A DNA stretch of 64,000 bases from Alistipes onderdonkii (GCF_025145285.1 NZ_CP102251.1:3805543-3869542); one strand, 5' to 3'; shown: positions 1 through 8,955, numbered from the stretch's first letter. Numbers and translations: made by a program. Notes: generated from the sequence alone by a model not told the origin.

Positions 1-1
1 G

Positions 2-634
2 CTGCTGCCGCAATACCGCGGTGCGGCGCCCATCAACTGGGCGGTCATCAACGGGGAGACGGAAACGGGCGTCACGACCTTCCTGCTGAACCACGAGATC
101 GACAAAGGCGCCATCATCGGACAGGTTCGCGTGCCGATCCTGCCCGAAGACAACGTGGGTTCGCTCTACGACAAACTGATGCACAGGGGCACGTCGCTGG
201 TGACCGAAACTGTCGACAGGATCGCCGCAGGCGACATCAGCCCCATCGAACAGCAGCACGTCGACGAATCGGCACTGCACCCGGCGCCCAAGATATTCAA
301 GGAGGACTGCCTCATCGACTGGTCGTGGGACGGACGCAGGATCGTGAATTTCGTACGCGGGCTGTCGCCCTATCCGGCAGCCTGGACGGAACTATACAGG
401 GAAGGCTCACAGATGCCGCAGGCGGCCAAGATATATTCGGCCGCTTTCGAACCCGCCGCCCACGGCGAAAAACCCGGCAGCATCGAAAGCGACGGCCGCA
501 CGCTGCTCCGCGTAGCCTGCGCCGACGGCTGGATCGCCCTCGGGGAGATCCAGATAGCCGGGAAGAAACGCCTCGCCGTACGCGAACTGCTGCTCGGCCT
601 GCGCGACATAGGGCGGTACAGGTTCCGGAAATAA
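2..634 (+). CDS. fmt: Methionyl-tRNA formyltransferase, C-terminal part (cut by window edge)
   Basis: The gene begins before the window; 210 residues remain. It transfers a formyl group from 10-formyl-tetrahydrofolate to initiator Met-tRNA in the cytoplasm. The visible part opens with LLPQYRGAAPINW, the conserved loop of the formyltransferase fold, followed by GETETGVTTF and NHEIDKGAII, which carries the catalytic-loop Asp. The rest is the C-terminal OB-like tRNA-binding domain (DCLIDWSWDGRRIVNFVRGL and onward). The catalytic Asn and His lie upstream of the window. A perfect hairpin follows the stop, so this is the last gene of its transcript. Confidence 0.95.
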   Translation: MLPQYRGAAPINWAVINGETETGVTTFLLNHEIDKGAIIGQVRVPILPEDNVGSLYDKLMHRGTSLVTETVDRIAAGDISPIEQQHVDESALHPAPKIFKEDCLIDWSWDGRRIVNFVRGLSPYPAAWTELYREGSQMPQAAKIYSAAFEPAAHGEKPGSIESDGRTLLRVACADGWIALGEIQIAGKKRLAVRELLLGLRDIGRYRFRK

Positions 635-706
635 AGGGCGAGGGCAGGGACGCCCGCCAGCCTGCAATGCCCGGCTGCAGACGCCCCGCTCCGACAAAGA
701 CATTAC

Positions 707-743
707 GAAACTCCCCGGCTCGTGAATCGAGCCGGGGAGTTTC
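707..743. terminator. Bidirectional hairpin between fmt and the EEP-family gene
   Basis: Arms GAAACTCCCCGGCT and AGCCGGGGAGTTTC pair perfectly, and two further pairs extend the stem to 16 bp with a TGAAT loop. It sits between two convergent genes. The flanking T-tract is short on both sides. The rest of the 635-860 gap shows no gene. Confidence 0.75.
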
Positions 744-860
744 ATTGCGCGACAACGACCGCCATGCGCCCGAACCATCCCGGGACAACAACTGCCGGAA
801 GCCATTGCACGAGCCGGGGATTCGCAGCCGAAGCATACGCAATGCGCCCCTTCGCGACGG

Positions 861-1748
861 CTATTCGATCACGATATCCGCCGTAAGGAAATAGTGGTCG
901 CTGGGATACTTGCCGCCGACACAGTCTTTTACCAATGCGGAGGAGACGACCCGGATACCCGTGCCTTTCAGGAAAATGTAGTCGATACGCCCGGGCGTCC
1001 CCTTCTTCGGCTTATAGGCATCGCCCTCGAACCGGTGGAACGACATCTGCTCCGCATCTTCGCCGTTGGCCTCGACGAACGCATCGACCCAGCCGGCACC
1101 GGCAAGCACCCCGGCAACGGGGTTCGAAGGCCTGGAATTGAAATCCCCGGCCAGCACCTGCGGCACACCGGCAGGATACTGCGACGTTTCCTCCTCCACG
1201 GCCCGCACCTGCGCAAGCCGCGCCTCGTGCGAAATATGGTCGAGGTGCAGGGACAACACCCGGAACTCGCGCCCCGAACGGCGATCCCTGAGCCGTACCC
1301 AATTGACATGGCGCGGGCGGGCCGTGCCCCACGACGAGGAGCCGCCCACGAGCGGGGTGTCCGACAGCCAGTAAACCCCGGCGCCCGTCATCTCGTAGCG
1401 CCTCTTCGAGAACATCACGAGGTTCTTGGCGATACCGTGGTACTCCCGGTCGGGCAGGGCATCCGTCTCGGGGCCCGGGTAGCCGAAGACGAAATACCCC
1501 GGGAACATCCGGCACATGTCCTCGTACTGGCCGACGGTCACCTCCTGCAGGCAATAGATATCCGCTTTGCAGCGCTTCATCACCCGCTCGCAAACATATT
1601 TACGCGCAGACCAGCCGTTTCCGCCCTCCTCATCCTGCGGCAGGGCCACCCGGATATTGCACGACGCCACGCGGTGTACGCCGCGCTCCCGGGCGGCGGC
1701 CACACCGCACAGCAACAGCGCGGCACACACGATCAGAATCCGTTTCAT
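861..1748 (-). CDS. Secreted endonuclease/exonuclease/phosphatase-fold hydrolase
   Basis: Protein of 295 aa with an N-terminal signal peptide (MKRILIVCAALLLCGVAAA). It has the EEP (DNase I-like) superfamily motifs in order: CNIR near residue 30, LQEV at 67-70 (metal-binding Glu), GDFNSRPSNP near 215 and the terminal SDHY at 283-286 with the catalytic His. Family members cleave phosphodiester or phosphomonoester bonds in nucleic acids, sphingomyelin or inositol phosphates; the substrate cannot be read from sequence. The start at 1748 is preferred over an upstream in-frame start because it gives a clean signal peptide and has AGGAGG 6 bases upstream, a stronger Shine-Dalgarno than is usual in this phylum. 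Likely periplasmic. It stands alone, divergent from the araB cassette. Confidence 0.88.
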   Translation of the reverse strand: MKRILIVCAALLLCGVAAARERGVHRVASCNIRVALPQDEEGGNGWSARKYVCERVMKRCKADIYCLQEVTVGQYEDMCRMFPGYFVFGYPGPETDALPDREYHGIAKNLVMFSKRRYEMTGAGVYWLSDTPLVGGSSSWGTARPRHVNWVRLRDRRSGREFRVLSLHLDHISHEARLAQVRAVEEETSQYPAGVPQVLAGDFNSRPSNPVAGVLAGAGWVDAFVEANGEDAEQMSFHRFEGDAYKPKKGTPGRIDYIFLKGTGIRVVSSALVKDCVGGKYPSDHYFLTADIVIE

Positions 1749-1901
1749 ACCGATCCTCCTTAAATTGCAACGCCTCCAACAGGTGTTTAGAAATGCACAT
1801 GGAAGCATAATAAAAACAAATAGAAACTACAAAACACACAATAATACAAAAAAAAAGAAATAATAAAGCATAAAATAAACATAAAAAGAATAAAATAATT
1901 T

Positions 1902-1909
1902 TACCTTTG
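1902..1909 (+). promoter_or_regulatory. -7 element upstream of the araB cassette
   Basis: TACCTTTG matches the Bacteroidota -7 consensus TAnnTTTG and lies about 68 bases before the kinase start. It follows a very A-rich stretch (about 1800-1900). No good -33 TTTG is present at the usual spacing, so an activator may be needed. The 1749-1976 gap holds no gene. Confidence 0.55.
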
Positions 1910-1976
1910 CATTACCGGCCCGCCGGAATGGAGCCGGAACCAACCGCAAAAAAACACGATCCACACCTAACAAACC

Positions 1977-3635
1977 ATGAAGGAAACATACGTCATAGGC
2001 ATCGACTACGGCACGGATTCCGTGCGTGCCCTTCTGGCGGATGCCGCGACAGGCGAAACAATCGCCGACTCGGTATTCAGCTACCCGCGCTGGGGCAGGC
2101 AGGAATACTGCTCCCCGGCGGAGGCACGCTTCCGCCAGCATCCGCAAGATTACCTCGACGGCCTGCGCCACGTGATAGGCGAAGTGGTGGCCGCACGGCC
2201 CGACGCGGCGCCGCATATCAGGGCGGTTTCGGTCGACACGACGGCCAGCACGCCGTGCCTGGTAGACCGCACGTGCACGCCGCTGGCGCTGCGCCCCGAA
2301 TACGCCGACGATCCGGACGCGATGTTCGTCCTGTGGAAAGACCACACGGCGCAGCGGGAATCGGAAGAAATCACAGCCCTGTGCGCCCGCAGCGAGATCA
2401 ATTATGCCCGCCATTCGGGCAACCATTACTCGGCCGAATGCTTCTGGGCCAAATGCCTGCACCTGCTGCGCGGCAGCCGGCGGCTCCGCCGCGACGCATA
2501 TGCCATGGTCGAGCTCTGCGACTGGATACCCGCCGTGCTCACCGGAGCGGACGATCCCTCCGCGATACGCGCCAGCCATTGCGCCGCAGGGTCGAAACAG
2601 ATGTGGGCCGAGGCCTGGGGAGGATTCCCTCCGGAGACGTTTTTCGAAGCACTCGACCCCGCATTGCTACCCATCGTGCGCAACATCAGCAAGACGAACC
2701 GCACGTGCGACCACGCTGCCGGGACGATCACGCCCGCGTGGGCGCAGGCGCTCGGACTTCCCGAGGGGGTCGTAGTAGGGGTGGGCAACATCGACGCCCA
2801 TGCGGGAGCCGTAGGCGCCGGAATCCGCTGCGGCACGGTCGTACTCAACCTCGGCACCTCGGCCTGCCACATGGCGCTGATGCCTTCGGATGAGATGGGC
2901 GGACGCCTCGTCGAAGGGATATTCGGACAAGTGGACAGCTCGATCGTACCCGGCATGGTCGGGTTCGAAGCCGGGTTATCCGCCTTCGGGGATATCTATG
3001 CGTGGTTCAGGAACCTGCTGTGCTGGCCCCTGGAAGAGTTGCTCGTGCAGCCTGGGGCGCCCGACGCGCAGGCCCGGCAGCGGCTGGCCGAAGAGTGCCG
3101 CGACAAAATCATGGGCAGGCTCACCGAAGAGGCTGAGCGGCTGGAGCTCCGGGCGGACATGCCGCTGGCGACGGACTGGCTCAACGGCCGCCGCAACCCG
3201 TACCCCGCACCGGAGCTGACCGGGACGCTCACGGGGCTGCGGCTCTCGACAACGGCGCCCGAAATATACTACGCATTGGCCGAAGCGACGGCGTTCGCCA
3301 CGAAGGCGATCCTCGACCACCTCGCAGCGAACGGCGTGGCGATCGAGCGCCTCACGGGGATCGGCGGCATATCGCAGAAATCGCCCTTCGTCATGCAGCT
3401 GCTGGCTGACGTAACCGGCCGGGAAATCTCGGTCATCGACTGCAAACAGGCCTGCGCCATGGGTTCGGTGGTCTACGCCACGGTCATCGCGGGCTGCTAC
3501 GGCTCGGTGGAGGAGGCGCAGCGGGCGCTCTGCAACTTCCCTGCACGGCGCTATGCGCCCCGTGAAGGGCGCCACCCGCTGCTCATGCAGCGATACGAAC
3601 GCTACAAAGCCCAGGGAGGGCTCCCGCAACGCTAA
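1977..3635 (+). CDS. araB: L-ribulokinase-type FGGY carbohydrate kinase
   Basis: Protein of 552 aa, the usual AraB length, that would phosphorylate L-ribulose (or a related ketopentose or polyol) at C5 using ATP. It shows the FGGY fold throughout: GIDYGTDSVRALL at 8-20, VDTTASTP at 86-93, the AraB-specific VLWKDHTA around 118-125, ELCDW, and GNIDAHAGAVGAG with the catalytic base at about Asp273. The later GTSACHM and SAFGDIYAWF blocks also match AraB rather than xylulokinase or glycerol kinase. It is the first gene of a cassette with an MFS transporter, an FAD oxidoreductase and a phosphatase. No araA (isomerase) or araD (epimerase) is nearby, so the true substrate may differ from L-ribulose. 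Confidence 0.88.
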   Translation: MKETYVIGIDYGTDSVRALLADAATGETIADSVFSYPRWGRQEYCSPAEARFRQHPQDYLDGLRHVIGEVVAARPDAAPHIRAVSVDTTASTPCLVDRTCTPLALRPEYADDPDAMFVLWKDHTAQRESEEITALCARSEINYARHSGNHYSAECFWAKCLHLLRGSRRLRRDAYAMVELCDWIPAVLTGADDPSAIRASHCAAGSKQMWAEAWGGFPPETFFEALDPALLPIVRNISKTNRTCDHAAGTITPAWAQALGLPEGVVVGVGNIDAHAGAVGAGIRCGTVVLNLGTSACHMALMPSDEMGGRLVEGIFGQVDSSIVPGMVGFEAGLSAFGDIYAWFRNLLCWPLEELLVQPGAPDAQARQRLAEECRDKIMGRLTEEAERLELRADMPLATDWLNGRRNPYPAPELTGTLTGLRLSTTAPEIYYALAEATAFATKAILDHLAANGVAIERLTGIGGISQKSPFVMQLLADVTGREISVIDCKQACAMGSVVYATVIAGCYGSVEEAQRALCNFPARRYAPREGRHPLLMQRYERYKAQGGLPQR

Positions 3636-3668
3636 CCGACACGCAAACACATACAACCGACGACACGC

Positions 3669-4943
3669 ATGAACCTGCTGAACAACCCGGAAAAACGGAA
3701 ATGGATGATCGTGGTGACGATCTTCATCGCCATCATCTGCAATTACCTCGACCGCCAGCTGCTTTCGATCCTCAAGCCGACGATCAAAGCGGCCTTCGAC
3801 ATGAACGACGACGGCTATGCCTTCATCGTCAACATCTTCCTGATATGCTACGCCGTCATGTATCCCATATCGGGCATCCTGGTCGACTGGTTCGGCCCGA
3901 AAAAGGTGATGTTTCTGGGCATCCTGGCATGGTCGGCGGCCTGCATTGGAGGCGGCCTTTCGACCAATATGGAACAGTTCGCATTTTTCCGCGGGCTGCT
4001 GGGGCTGGCCGAGCCCACGATCTTCGCCGGGCAGATCGTCGCCGTGACCGTCTGGTTCGAAAAACGCCAGCGCGCCACGGCCAACAGCCTCTGTACGGCG
4101 GGCGGTTCGATCGGCACGGTCGTGGCCCCGATCGTCATCGCATGGCTCTCGACGATCTTTCCGTGGAACGACGTCTTCGTCCTGGCCGGGGCCATCGGCA
4201 TCCTGATCGCCATCGTTTGGATGGCCGTCTACGCCGACCCGCCCAAAGAGATACTCGACGTCACGCTCAGCGAAAGCGCCGCCAACCGGCACCACGGCAA
4301 AGCCTTCACGTGGGGCGGGCTCTGGAAGACGCGCACGCTGTGGGGCGTGCTGCTCATCCGTTTCGTCAGCGACCCGGTCTGGTATTTCTGTCTCTTCTGG
4401 CTGCCCGGTTACCTGCAGGAGGATTCGGGACTGACGCTCATACAGGTGGGGTGGGTCGGCTGGATCCCGTTCCTGTTCGGCGCCGTGGGCGGCGTATTGA
4501 CCTCGGCATGGTCGGACAAAATGGTACGAAGGGGCATGGATCCGCTGCGCGCGCGCAAGCGCATGATGACGCTGGTGGCCGTCGCGGCGCCCCTGTGCAT
4601 CTTCACGCCCTATTTCAACGCCCTGCCGCCGTACTGGAACGTCGCGGCCATCATCGCCTCGTTCAGCCTGATCGCCATCATGTGCCTGAGCTGGCTTTAC
4701 ACGATCTGCGTGGTGATCGCCGAGGCATTCCCCGTACGCAACGTGGCCAGCGTAGTCGGCATCACGGCAGGCTTCGGGGCCGTGGGCGGGGCGATCTTCA
4801 ACTACTACGTCGGGCAGCTGCTGAGCACCATGGGGCCGTCGCTTTTCCTCGTAATGGGCGTCCTGCACTGGATCGCCGTCGTGATACTCTGGAAAATGAC
4901 ACGCCCCGAAATCCCGCAGGAAAAACAAGCTGTACAAAAATAA
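3669..4943 (+). CDS. MFS transporter, anion:cation symporter (hexuronate transporter-like) family
   Basis: Protein of 424 aa with about 12 hydrophobic segments. The N-terminus (CNYLDRQLLSILKPTIKAAF) is typical of the ACS branch of the major facilitator superfamily, which includes ExuT-type hexuronate and sugar-acid transporters. The cytoplasmic loop after TM2 carries GILVDWFGPKKVMFLG, an MFS motif-A variant. It is an inner-membrane, probably H+- or Na+-coupled, importer of an anionic sugar or sugar-acid. It starts 33 bases after the kinase stop and is followed 11 bases later by the oxidoreductase, so the genes are probably co-transcribed. The substrate is probably shared with the kinase and oxidoreductase; this is inferred from context only. 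Confidence 0.88.
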   Translation: MNLLNNPEKRKWMIVVTIFIAIICNYLDRQLLSILKPTIKAAFDMNDDGYAFIVNIFLICYAVMYPISGILVDWFGPKKVMFLGILAWSAACIGGGLSTNMEQFAFFRGLLGLAEPTIFAGQIVAVTVWFEKRQRATANSLCTAGGSIGTVVAPIVIAWLSTIFPWNDVFVLAGAIGILIAIVWMAVYADPPKEILDVTLSESAANRHHGKAFTWGGLWKTRTLWGVLLIRFVSDPVWYFCLFWLPGYLQEDSGLTLIQVGWVGWIPFLFGAVGGVLTSAWSDKMVRRGMDPLRARKRMMTLVAVAAPLCIFTPYFNALPPYWNVAAIIASFSLIAIMCLSWLYTICVVIAEAFPVRNVASVVGITAGFGAVGGAIFNYYVGQLLSTMGPSLFLVMGVLHWIAVVILWKMTRPEIPQEKQAVQK

Positions 4944-4954
4944 AAACCGAAACC

Positions 4955-6328
4955 ATGGAAAAGAAAATTACGACCGTCCGCGAACCCGCCCGCGACATCC
5001 CCGTACGCGCATCGGCGGACATACTCATCGTCGGCGGGGGCCCGGCGGGGCTCATGGCCGCACAGGCCGCAGCGGGCGAGGGACTGAAGGTAATGCTGGT
5101 CGAAAGCCGCGGCTACCTGGGCGGAAACCTCACGATCGGGCTCCCGATCCTGGGATTCCTGGGGCAGAAGGGCAACCAGATCATCGAGGGGCTCCCGCAG
5201 CGGTTTATCGACCGGCTGCAGGAGCGGGGCGCTGCGAACGGACACCGACCCTGCAAGCTCCACGTAAGCCTGACGATCATCGACCCGGAGGAGAGCAAGA
5301 CCCTCGCACAGCAGTTGATGGAGGAGGCCGGCGTCGAGGTACTGATGTATGTTTTCTGCACCGACGTCATCAGGGAGGGCAACGAAGTAAAGGGGGTGGT
5401 CATCGAAAGCAAGGCCGGGCGCGAGGCAATCCTCGCCCGCACCGTGATCGACTGCACGGGCGACGCCGACGTGGCCTTCCGTGCCGGCGTCGAGTGCCGC
5501 AAAGGCGATGCCGAGGGCGGCATGCAGCCCCCGACGCTGATGTTCTCGATGCGCGGTGTCGCCACGCAACGCCTGCGCGACGCGATCGCAGAGCACCCGG
5601 ACATCTACGACATGGACATCATGCCTGCGGAGTCGTTCCGCAACGAGAAGTTCATCACCGTGGGGCTTCGCAACCAGATCGCCAAGGCACGCGAGGCGGG
5701 GATCGACCTCCCGGTGGCCCGTACGATCCTTATCACGGGCATGTCCGAGGACGAAATATGGGTCAACATGTCGCGTGTGAACGGCGTAGACCCGACCGAT
5801 CCCGGGAGTTACACTCGTGGGGAGATCGAAGCCAGGAAGCAGGTTTACCGAATCCGGAAATACCTGCGGCAGTTCGTCCCGGGGTTCGAAAACGCGTGGA
5901 TGGATCGGGTGGCACCGTTCATGGGTATCCGCGAGAGCCGCGTCACGGTCGGGAAATACGTCCTCACGGCCGAGGATATCCTGGCCTGCCGACACTTCGA
6001 CGACGCCGTTGCCGTAGCCAGCTATCCCGTCGACCTGCACCATCCCAAAGGCGGGGACTGCACGCTGGAATACTGCGGCGACTGCTACGACATCCCGTAC
6101 CGGGTGCTTGTGCCCGAAAAGGTCGAAAACCTGCTCGTCGCAGGCCGCTGCGCCTCGTTCACCCACGAAGCGATGGCCTCGACACGCGTGATGTCGACCT
6201 GCATGGCCCTCGGCGAAGCCGCCGGACGCGCCGCACGCATCGCCCTGCGGGACGGAGTGAAACCGTCGCAGGCCGACGTGGCGAAGCTGCGCAGCGAATT
6301 GAAACGAACCGGAGCCTACCTCCGATGA
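4955..6328 (+). CDS. FAD-dependent oxidoreductase (FAD_oxidored family)
   Basis: Protein of 457 aa. The Rossmann dinucleotide motif GGGPAG is at 27-32 after a short polar N-terminus, followed by the acidic strand end VMLVESRG and then GGNLTIGLP. A second FAD contact, VIDCTGDADVAFRAG, falls near 163-177. This is the pattern of the FAD_oxidored (PF12831) group, often found in sugar or polyol clusters, which oxidises C-OH or related bonds using FAD. The substrate is unknown. The ATG at 4955 is chosen because it lies just after the transporter stop and gives the family's normal N-terminus. The stop overlaps the next start (ATGA), indicating translational coupling. Confidence 0.82.
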   Translation: MEKKITTVREPARDIPVRASADILIVGGGPAGLMAAQAAAGEGLKVMLVESRGYLGGNLTIGLPILGFLGQKGNQIIEGLPQRFIDRLQERGAANGHRPCKLHVSLTIIDPEESKTLAQQLMEEAGVEVLMYVFCTDVIREGNEVKGVVIESKAGREAILARTVIDCTGDADVAFRAGVECRKGDAEGGMQPPTLMFSMRGVATQRLRDAIAEHPDIYDMDIMPAESFRNEKFITVGLRNQIAKAREAGIDLPVARTILITGMSEDEIWVNMSRVNGVDPTDPGSYTRGEIEARKQVYRIRKYLRQFVPGFENAWMDRVAPFMGIRESRVTVGKYVLTAEDILACRHFDDAVAVASYPVDLHHPKGGDCTLEYCGDCYDIPYRVLVPEKVENLLVAGRCASFTHEAMASTRVMSTCMALGEAAGRAARIALRDGVKPSQADVAKLRSELKRTGAYLR

Positions 6329-7686
6329 CGGTGCGGATCATGCGGTTTACGAAACTGCTGCTCGGCCTCGTTCTGGCGGCCTGTGCAGGGCCCCTGTCCG
6401 GACAGAACGCCCGCCAGGAGATTTATGCCAACCCCGACAAAGCCGGCGGGGTATACTATGCCTACACGTACGACAATCCGGCCCGGACTCCCGCGCCCGA
6501 AGGTTACGAACCTTTCTACATCAGCCACTACGGCCGCCACGGCTCACGCTGGCTGCTCAGGGCGTCGGAATATACGGAGGTGTTGGAAACTTTCGGCAAG
6601 GCCGCCCGCGAGGGCGCTTTGTCGGAGTTCGGGCAGGATGTCTTACGCCGCGTGGAACGGGCCTGCTCGGACGGGGAGGGCAGGGCTGGCGACCTCACGC
6701 CGCTGGGGGCCGAACAGCATTACGGGATTGCGGAACGGATGTTCGAATCCTACCCGGAGGTCTTCCGGGGCAACGCACGTGTCGACGCACAATCGACCGT
6801 CGTGGTACGCTGCGTGCTGAGCATGGCGGCATTCTGCGACCGGCTGCGAAGAATGAACCCGGAACTGGAAATCACGCGGACGGCCAACAACCGCACGACC
6901 CGATACCTGAACTTTTTCAGCACGGCGGCAAACCCCGGGCTCGCCCCGGAGTACCTGAACCTGTTGAAAAGCGAGAGCTGGATACAGGCCGAAGAGAGGT
7001 TCCGTAAAAGCCGGATGCATCCGGAGCGCCTGATGGCCAGGTTATTCGCAGGCGGGAAAGCTCCGGCGGACATCGACCCGCGGGAGCTGATGCAACAGCT
7101 CTGGGCCCTGGCCGTAAACGAACAGGACACCCGCAGCGGAATCACGTTCCGCGACCTGTTCACCCCCGAAGAACTGTATGCCGTCTGGGAGTGCGTCAAC
7201 TACCGTTTCTACCACCAGCGCGGCCCAGGGGCGTTCAACCGGGGATATGCCCTGCGCTATGCGACGGCGCTGCTCGAAGAGATCATCGCCCGCGCCGACA
7301 GTGCGCTCGTGCGGGGCGTGCCCTCGGCCGACCTGCGCTTCGGGCACGACGGCAACCTCATGCCTCTGACCTGCCTGATGGCTTTCGACGGCTGCACGGC
7401 CGAGGTTTCCGATCCGGATCTGATCGCGGACGCATGGCGCGATTACCGTATTTCACCGATGGCGGCCAACATCCAGATGATCTTTTACCGGAAAGAGGGG
7501 ACGGCGGACATCCTGGTCAGGATACTCCACAACGAACATGAAATGTACTTTCCGCTCGCCTCCGCAAGGCCGCCGTACTACAAATGGGATGACCTGCGGG
7601 CCTTCTACCGCCGAAGGATCGCCGAAGCGAAAGCCACGGCCGCGGAACCGCCGTCAGCAGGCACACGACAGGCACCCGGAGCATAA
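6325..7686 (+). CDS. Histidine-type acid phosphatase (phytase/MINPP-like, PF00328)
   Basis: Protein of 453 aa, exported. The phospho-accepting motif HYGRHGSRWLL is near residue 70 and the proton-donor motif FGHDGNLMP near 341; together these define histidine acid phosphatase clade 2. Relatives hydrolyse phosphomonoesters such as phytate, other inositol phosphates or sugar phosphates in the periplasm or at the surface. The N-terminus (KLLLGLVLAACAGPLSG) can be read either as a signal peptide or as a lipobox ending in LAAC. Translation may start at 6325 (overlapping the preceding stop) or at the second ATG at 6340, which gives a more compact signal sequence. It ends the cassette and is followed by a terminator. 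Confidence 0.87.
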   Translation: MTVRIMRFTKLLLGLVLAACAGPLSGQNARQEIYANPDKAGGVYYAYTYDNPARTPAPEGYEPFYISHYGRHGSRWLLRASEYTEVLETFGKAAREGALSEFGQDVLRRVERACSDGEGRAGDLTPLGAEQHYGIAERMFESYPEVFRGNARVDAQSTVVVRCVLSMAAFCDRLRRMNPELEITRTANNRTTRYLNFFSTAANPGLAPEYLNLLKSESWIQAEERFRKSRMHPERLMARLFAGGKAPADIDPRELMQQLWALAVNEQDTRSGITFRDLFTPEELYAVWECVNYRFYHQRGPGAFNRGYALRYATALLEEIIARADSALVRGVPSADLRFGHDGNLMPLTCLMAFDGCTAEVSDPDLIADAWRDYRISPMAANIQMIFYRKEGTADILVRILHNEHEMYFPLASARPPYYKWDDLRAFYRRRIAEAKATAAEPPSAGTRQAPGA

Positions 7687-7729
7687 CCGGCTGTTGGGCT
7701 TCCGATCCGGGAGGCGCGGCGTATTCAAC

Positions 7730-7767
7730 GAAAGGGGGGGGGCTTTGTAAAGCCTCCCCCCCTTTTA
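7730..7767. terminator. G9/C7-8 hairpin between the phosphatase and peroxiredoxin genes
   Basis: Arm AAAGGGGGGGGGCTTT is followed by TGTA and AAGCCTCCCCCCC, then TTTT on the plus strand. The arms pair with one G-T wobble. The genes converge here, so the hairpin can serve both. Confidence 0.75.
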
Positions 7768-7787
7768 CATTGCCGGCCGGAACCGGA

Positions 7788-8492
7788 CTATCCCTTGATA
7801 GCTATGCCTTTGCCGAGTTTTTTCTCGATCTCCTCCTTCGGGAGAGGACGGGTGCAGAAGAACCAGTCGTAGCATTTTACCCCTTCGGGCTGGTCGTCCA
7901 TATCCTCGCCCTGCATCGGGACGATCACCTCGTCGCCCGGACGCCAGTCGGCCGGCATGGCGACCCCGAATGCGTCGATGGACTGCAAACCCACCAGGAC
8001 ACGCTTTATCTCCTCGAAATTGCGTCCCAGAGCCAGCGGATAGTAGATCATCGCGCGCAGTTTGCCCTCGGGATCGACGAAGAATACGGCACGCACGGCT
8101 GCCGTCTGGCTTTCACCGGGCTGGATCATGCCGTAAAGGTTCGCCACCTTCATCGACACGTCGTCGATGATCGGGAATTCGACCTTGATATCCTTCATGC
8201 CCCGGTATTCGATCTTCTCACGGATCGTACGCAGCCATGCGATATGGCTGTTGCGGCTGTCGACCGACAATCCGATCAGTTCGCAGTTCAAAGCCCTGAA
8301 TTCGGCCGTACGGGCACCGAACGTGAGCACCTCGGAGGTGCAGATCGGCGTAAAGTCGGCGGGGTGGCTGAACAGGATCACCCATTTGCCCTTGTAATCG
8401 GCGGGAAAGCTGATCTTTCCCTGTGTTGTCATCGCTTCGAATGCCGGGACGGGTTCACCCAGGCGCGGCAGTTGCTGTTCGTTCTTTTCCAT
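7788..8492 (-). CDS. Peroxiredoxin, Prx6 group, archaeal-type with C-terminal Cys pair
   Basis: Protein of 234 aa that reduces hydrogen peroxide and organic peroxides in the cytoplasm. The peroxidatic Cys is Cys51 in FSHPADFTPICTSE, with the partner Arg region RAVFFVDPEGKLRA downstream. The C-terminal extension carries KCYDWFFC with Cys207 and Cys213. In the archaeal thioredoxin peroxidase group (for example Aeropyrum pernix) this pair supplies the resolving disulfide, which makes the protein more than a simple 1-Cys enzyme. Length is normal for the group. Monocistronic; transcribed toward the acid phosphatase gene. Confidence 0.93.
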   Translation of the reverse strand: MEKNEQQLPRLGEPVPAFEAMTTQGKISFPADYKGKWVILFSHPADFTPICTSEVLTFGARTAEFRALNCELIGLSVDSRNSHIAWLRTIREKIEYRGMKDIKVEFPIIDDVSMKVANLYGMIQPGESQTAAVRAVFFVDPEGKLRAMIYYPLALGRNFEEIKRVLVGLQSIDAFGVAMPADWRPGDEVIVPMQGEDMDDQPEGVKCYDWFFCTRPLPKEEIEKKLGKGIAIKG

Positions 8493-8955
8493 AATCCGAA
8501 ATATTAGTTTTATGCCGGGGCCCGCAAAGTCGGTGCCGATGGATGCGAACCGGGGATCTTTCTACTAAATTACGGTTTTCACAGGAATATTCCTAATCCG
8601 AAACCCTCTGGTTTACGCGGGAATACGGAAGCGTATACACAAACGGCGCTTTTGGGTAGGGCCCGGCTTTCCCGGACGATCTCGGCGTCCGGAAAGGACA
8701 TCGCACCGATGGAGGCCGAAAGCCGGAATACGGGGGCAGGCTCAGCCAACGGGGTTGGAAAGCGGGTGACGGGAAAAACACGGCGGACAGGCAGAAGGGG
8801 ACGGGGCACAAGGAACAAGGTTAAGAAACGAATCCAGGGAACACACGTCGGGCGGAACGGGGCGCGAAAAACGGAAGGCTCCTTGTCAAATACAAGAGCG
8901 GCAGGCACATGGCCTGCCGCTCTTTCCTTCGGGAACCCATCGGAACCCGGATCCG
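8493..8955. other. Non-coding gap between peroxiredoxin and the oxidoreductase cluster
   Basis: There is no convincing gene in about 460 bases. The plus strand is purine-rich (many GGGGA and GGAA tracts) from about 8690 to 8880. A near-perfect hairpin lies at 8667-8696 (CTTTCCCGGACG against CGTCCGGAAAG, one bulged C) with no T-run. A small RNA cannot be excluded, but no known RNA motif is visible. Confidence 0.5.
8894..8924 (-). terminator. Hairpin downstream of the 2-oxoacid oxidoreductase cluster
   Basis: Arms AAGAGCGGCAGGC and GCCTGCCGCTCTT form a perfect 13-bp stem around ACATG. It lies 32 bases past the gamma-subunit stop on the minus strand. The following T-tract is interrupted, so the signal is of moderate strength. 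Confidence 0.65.

Noticed and set aside
2976..4937. 653-codon minus-strand frame opposite the kinase and transporter
   Set aside because: Typical antisense open frame in GC-rich DNA; composition is Arg/Asp/His-rich and shows no domain, while the plus strand has two clear proteins.
3701..6328. Long open frame (875 codons) overlapping the transporter and covering the FAD oxidoreductase
   Set aside because: Only the part from 4955 is a real protein. The upstream part is the transporter read in another frame and has no conserved features.
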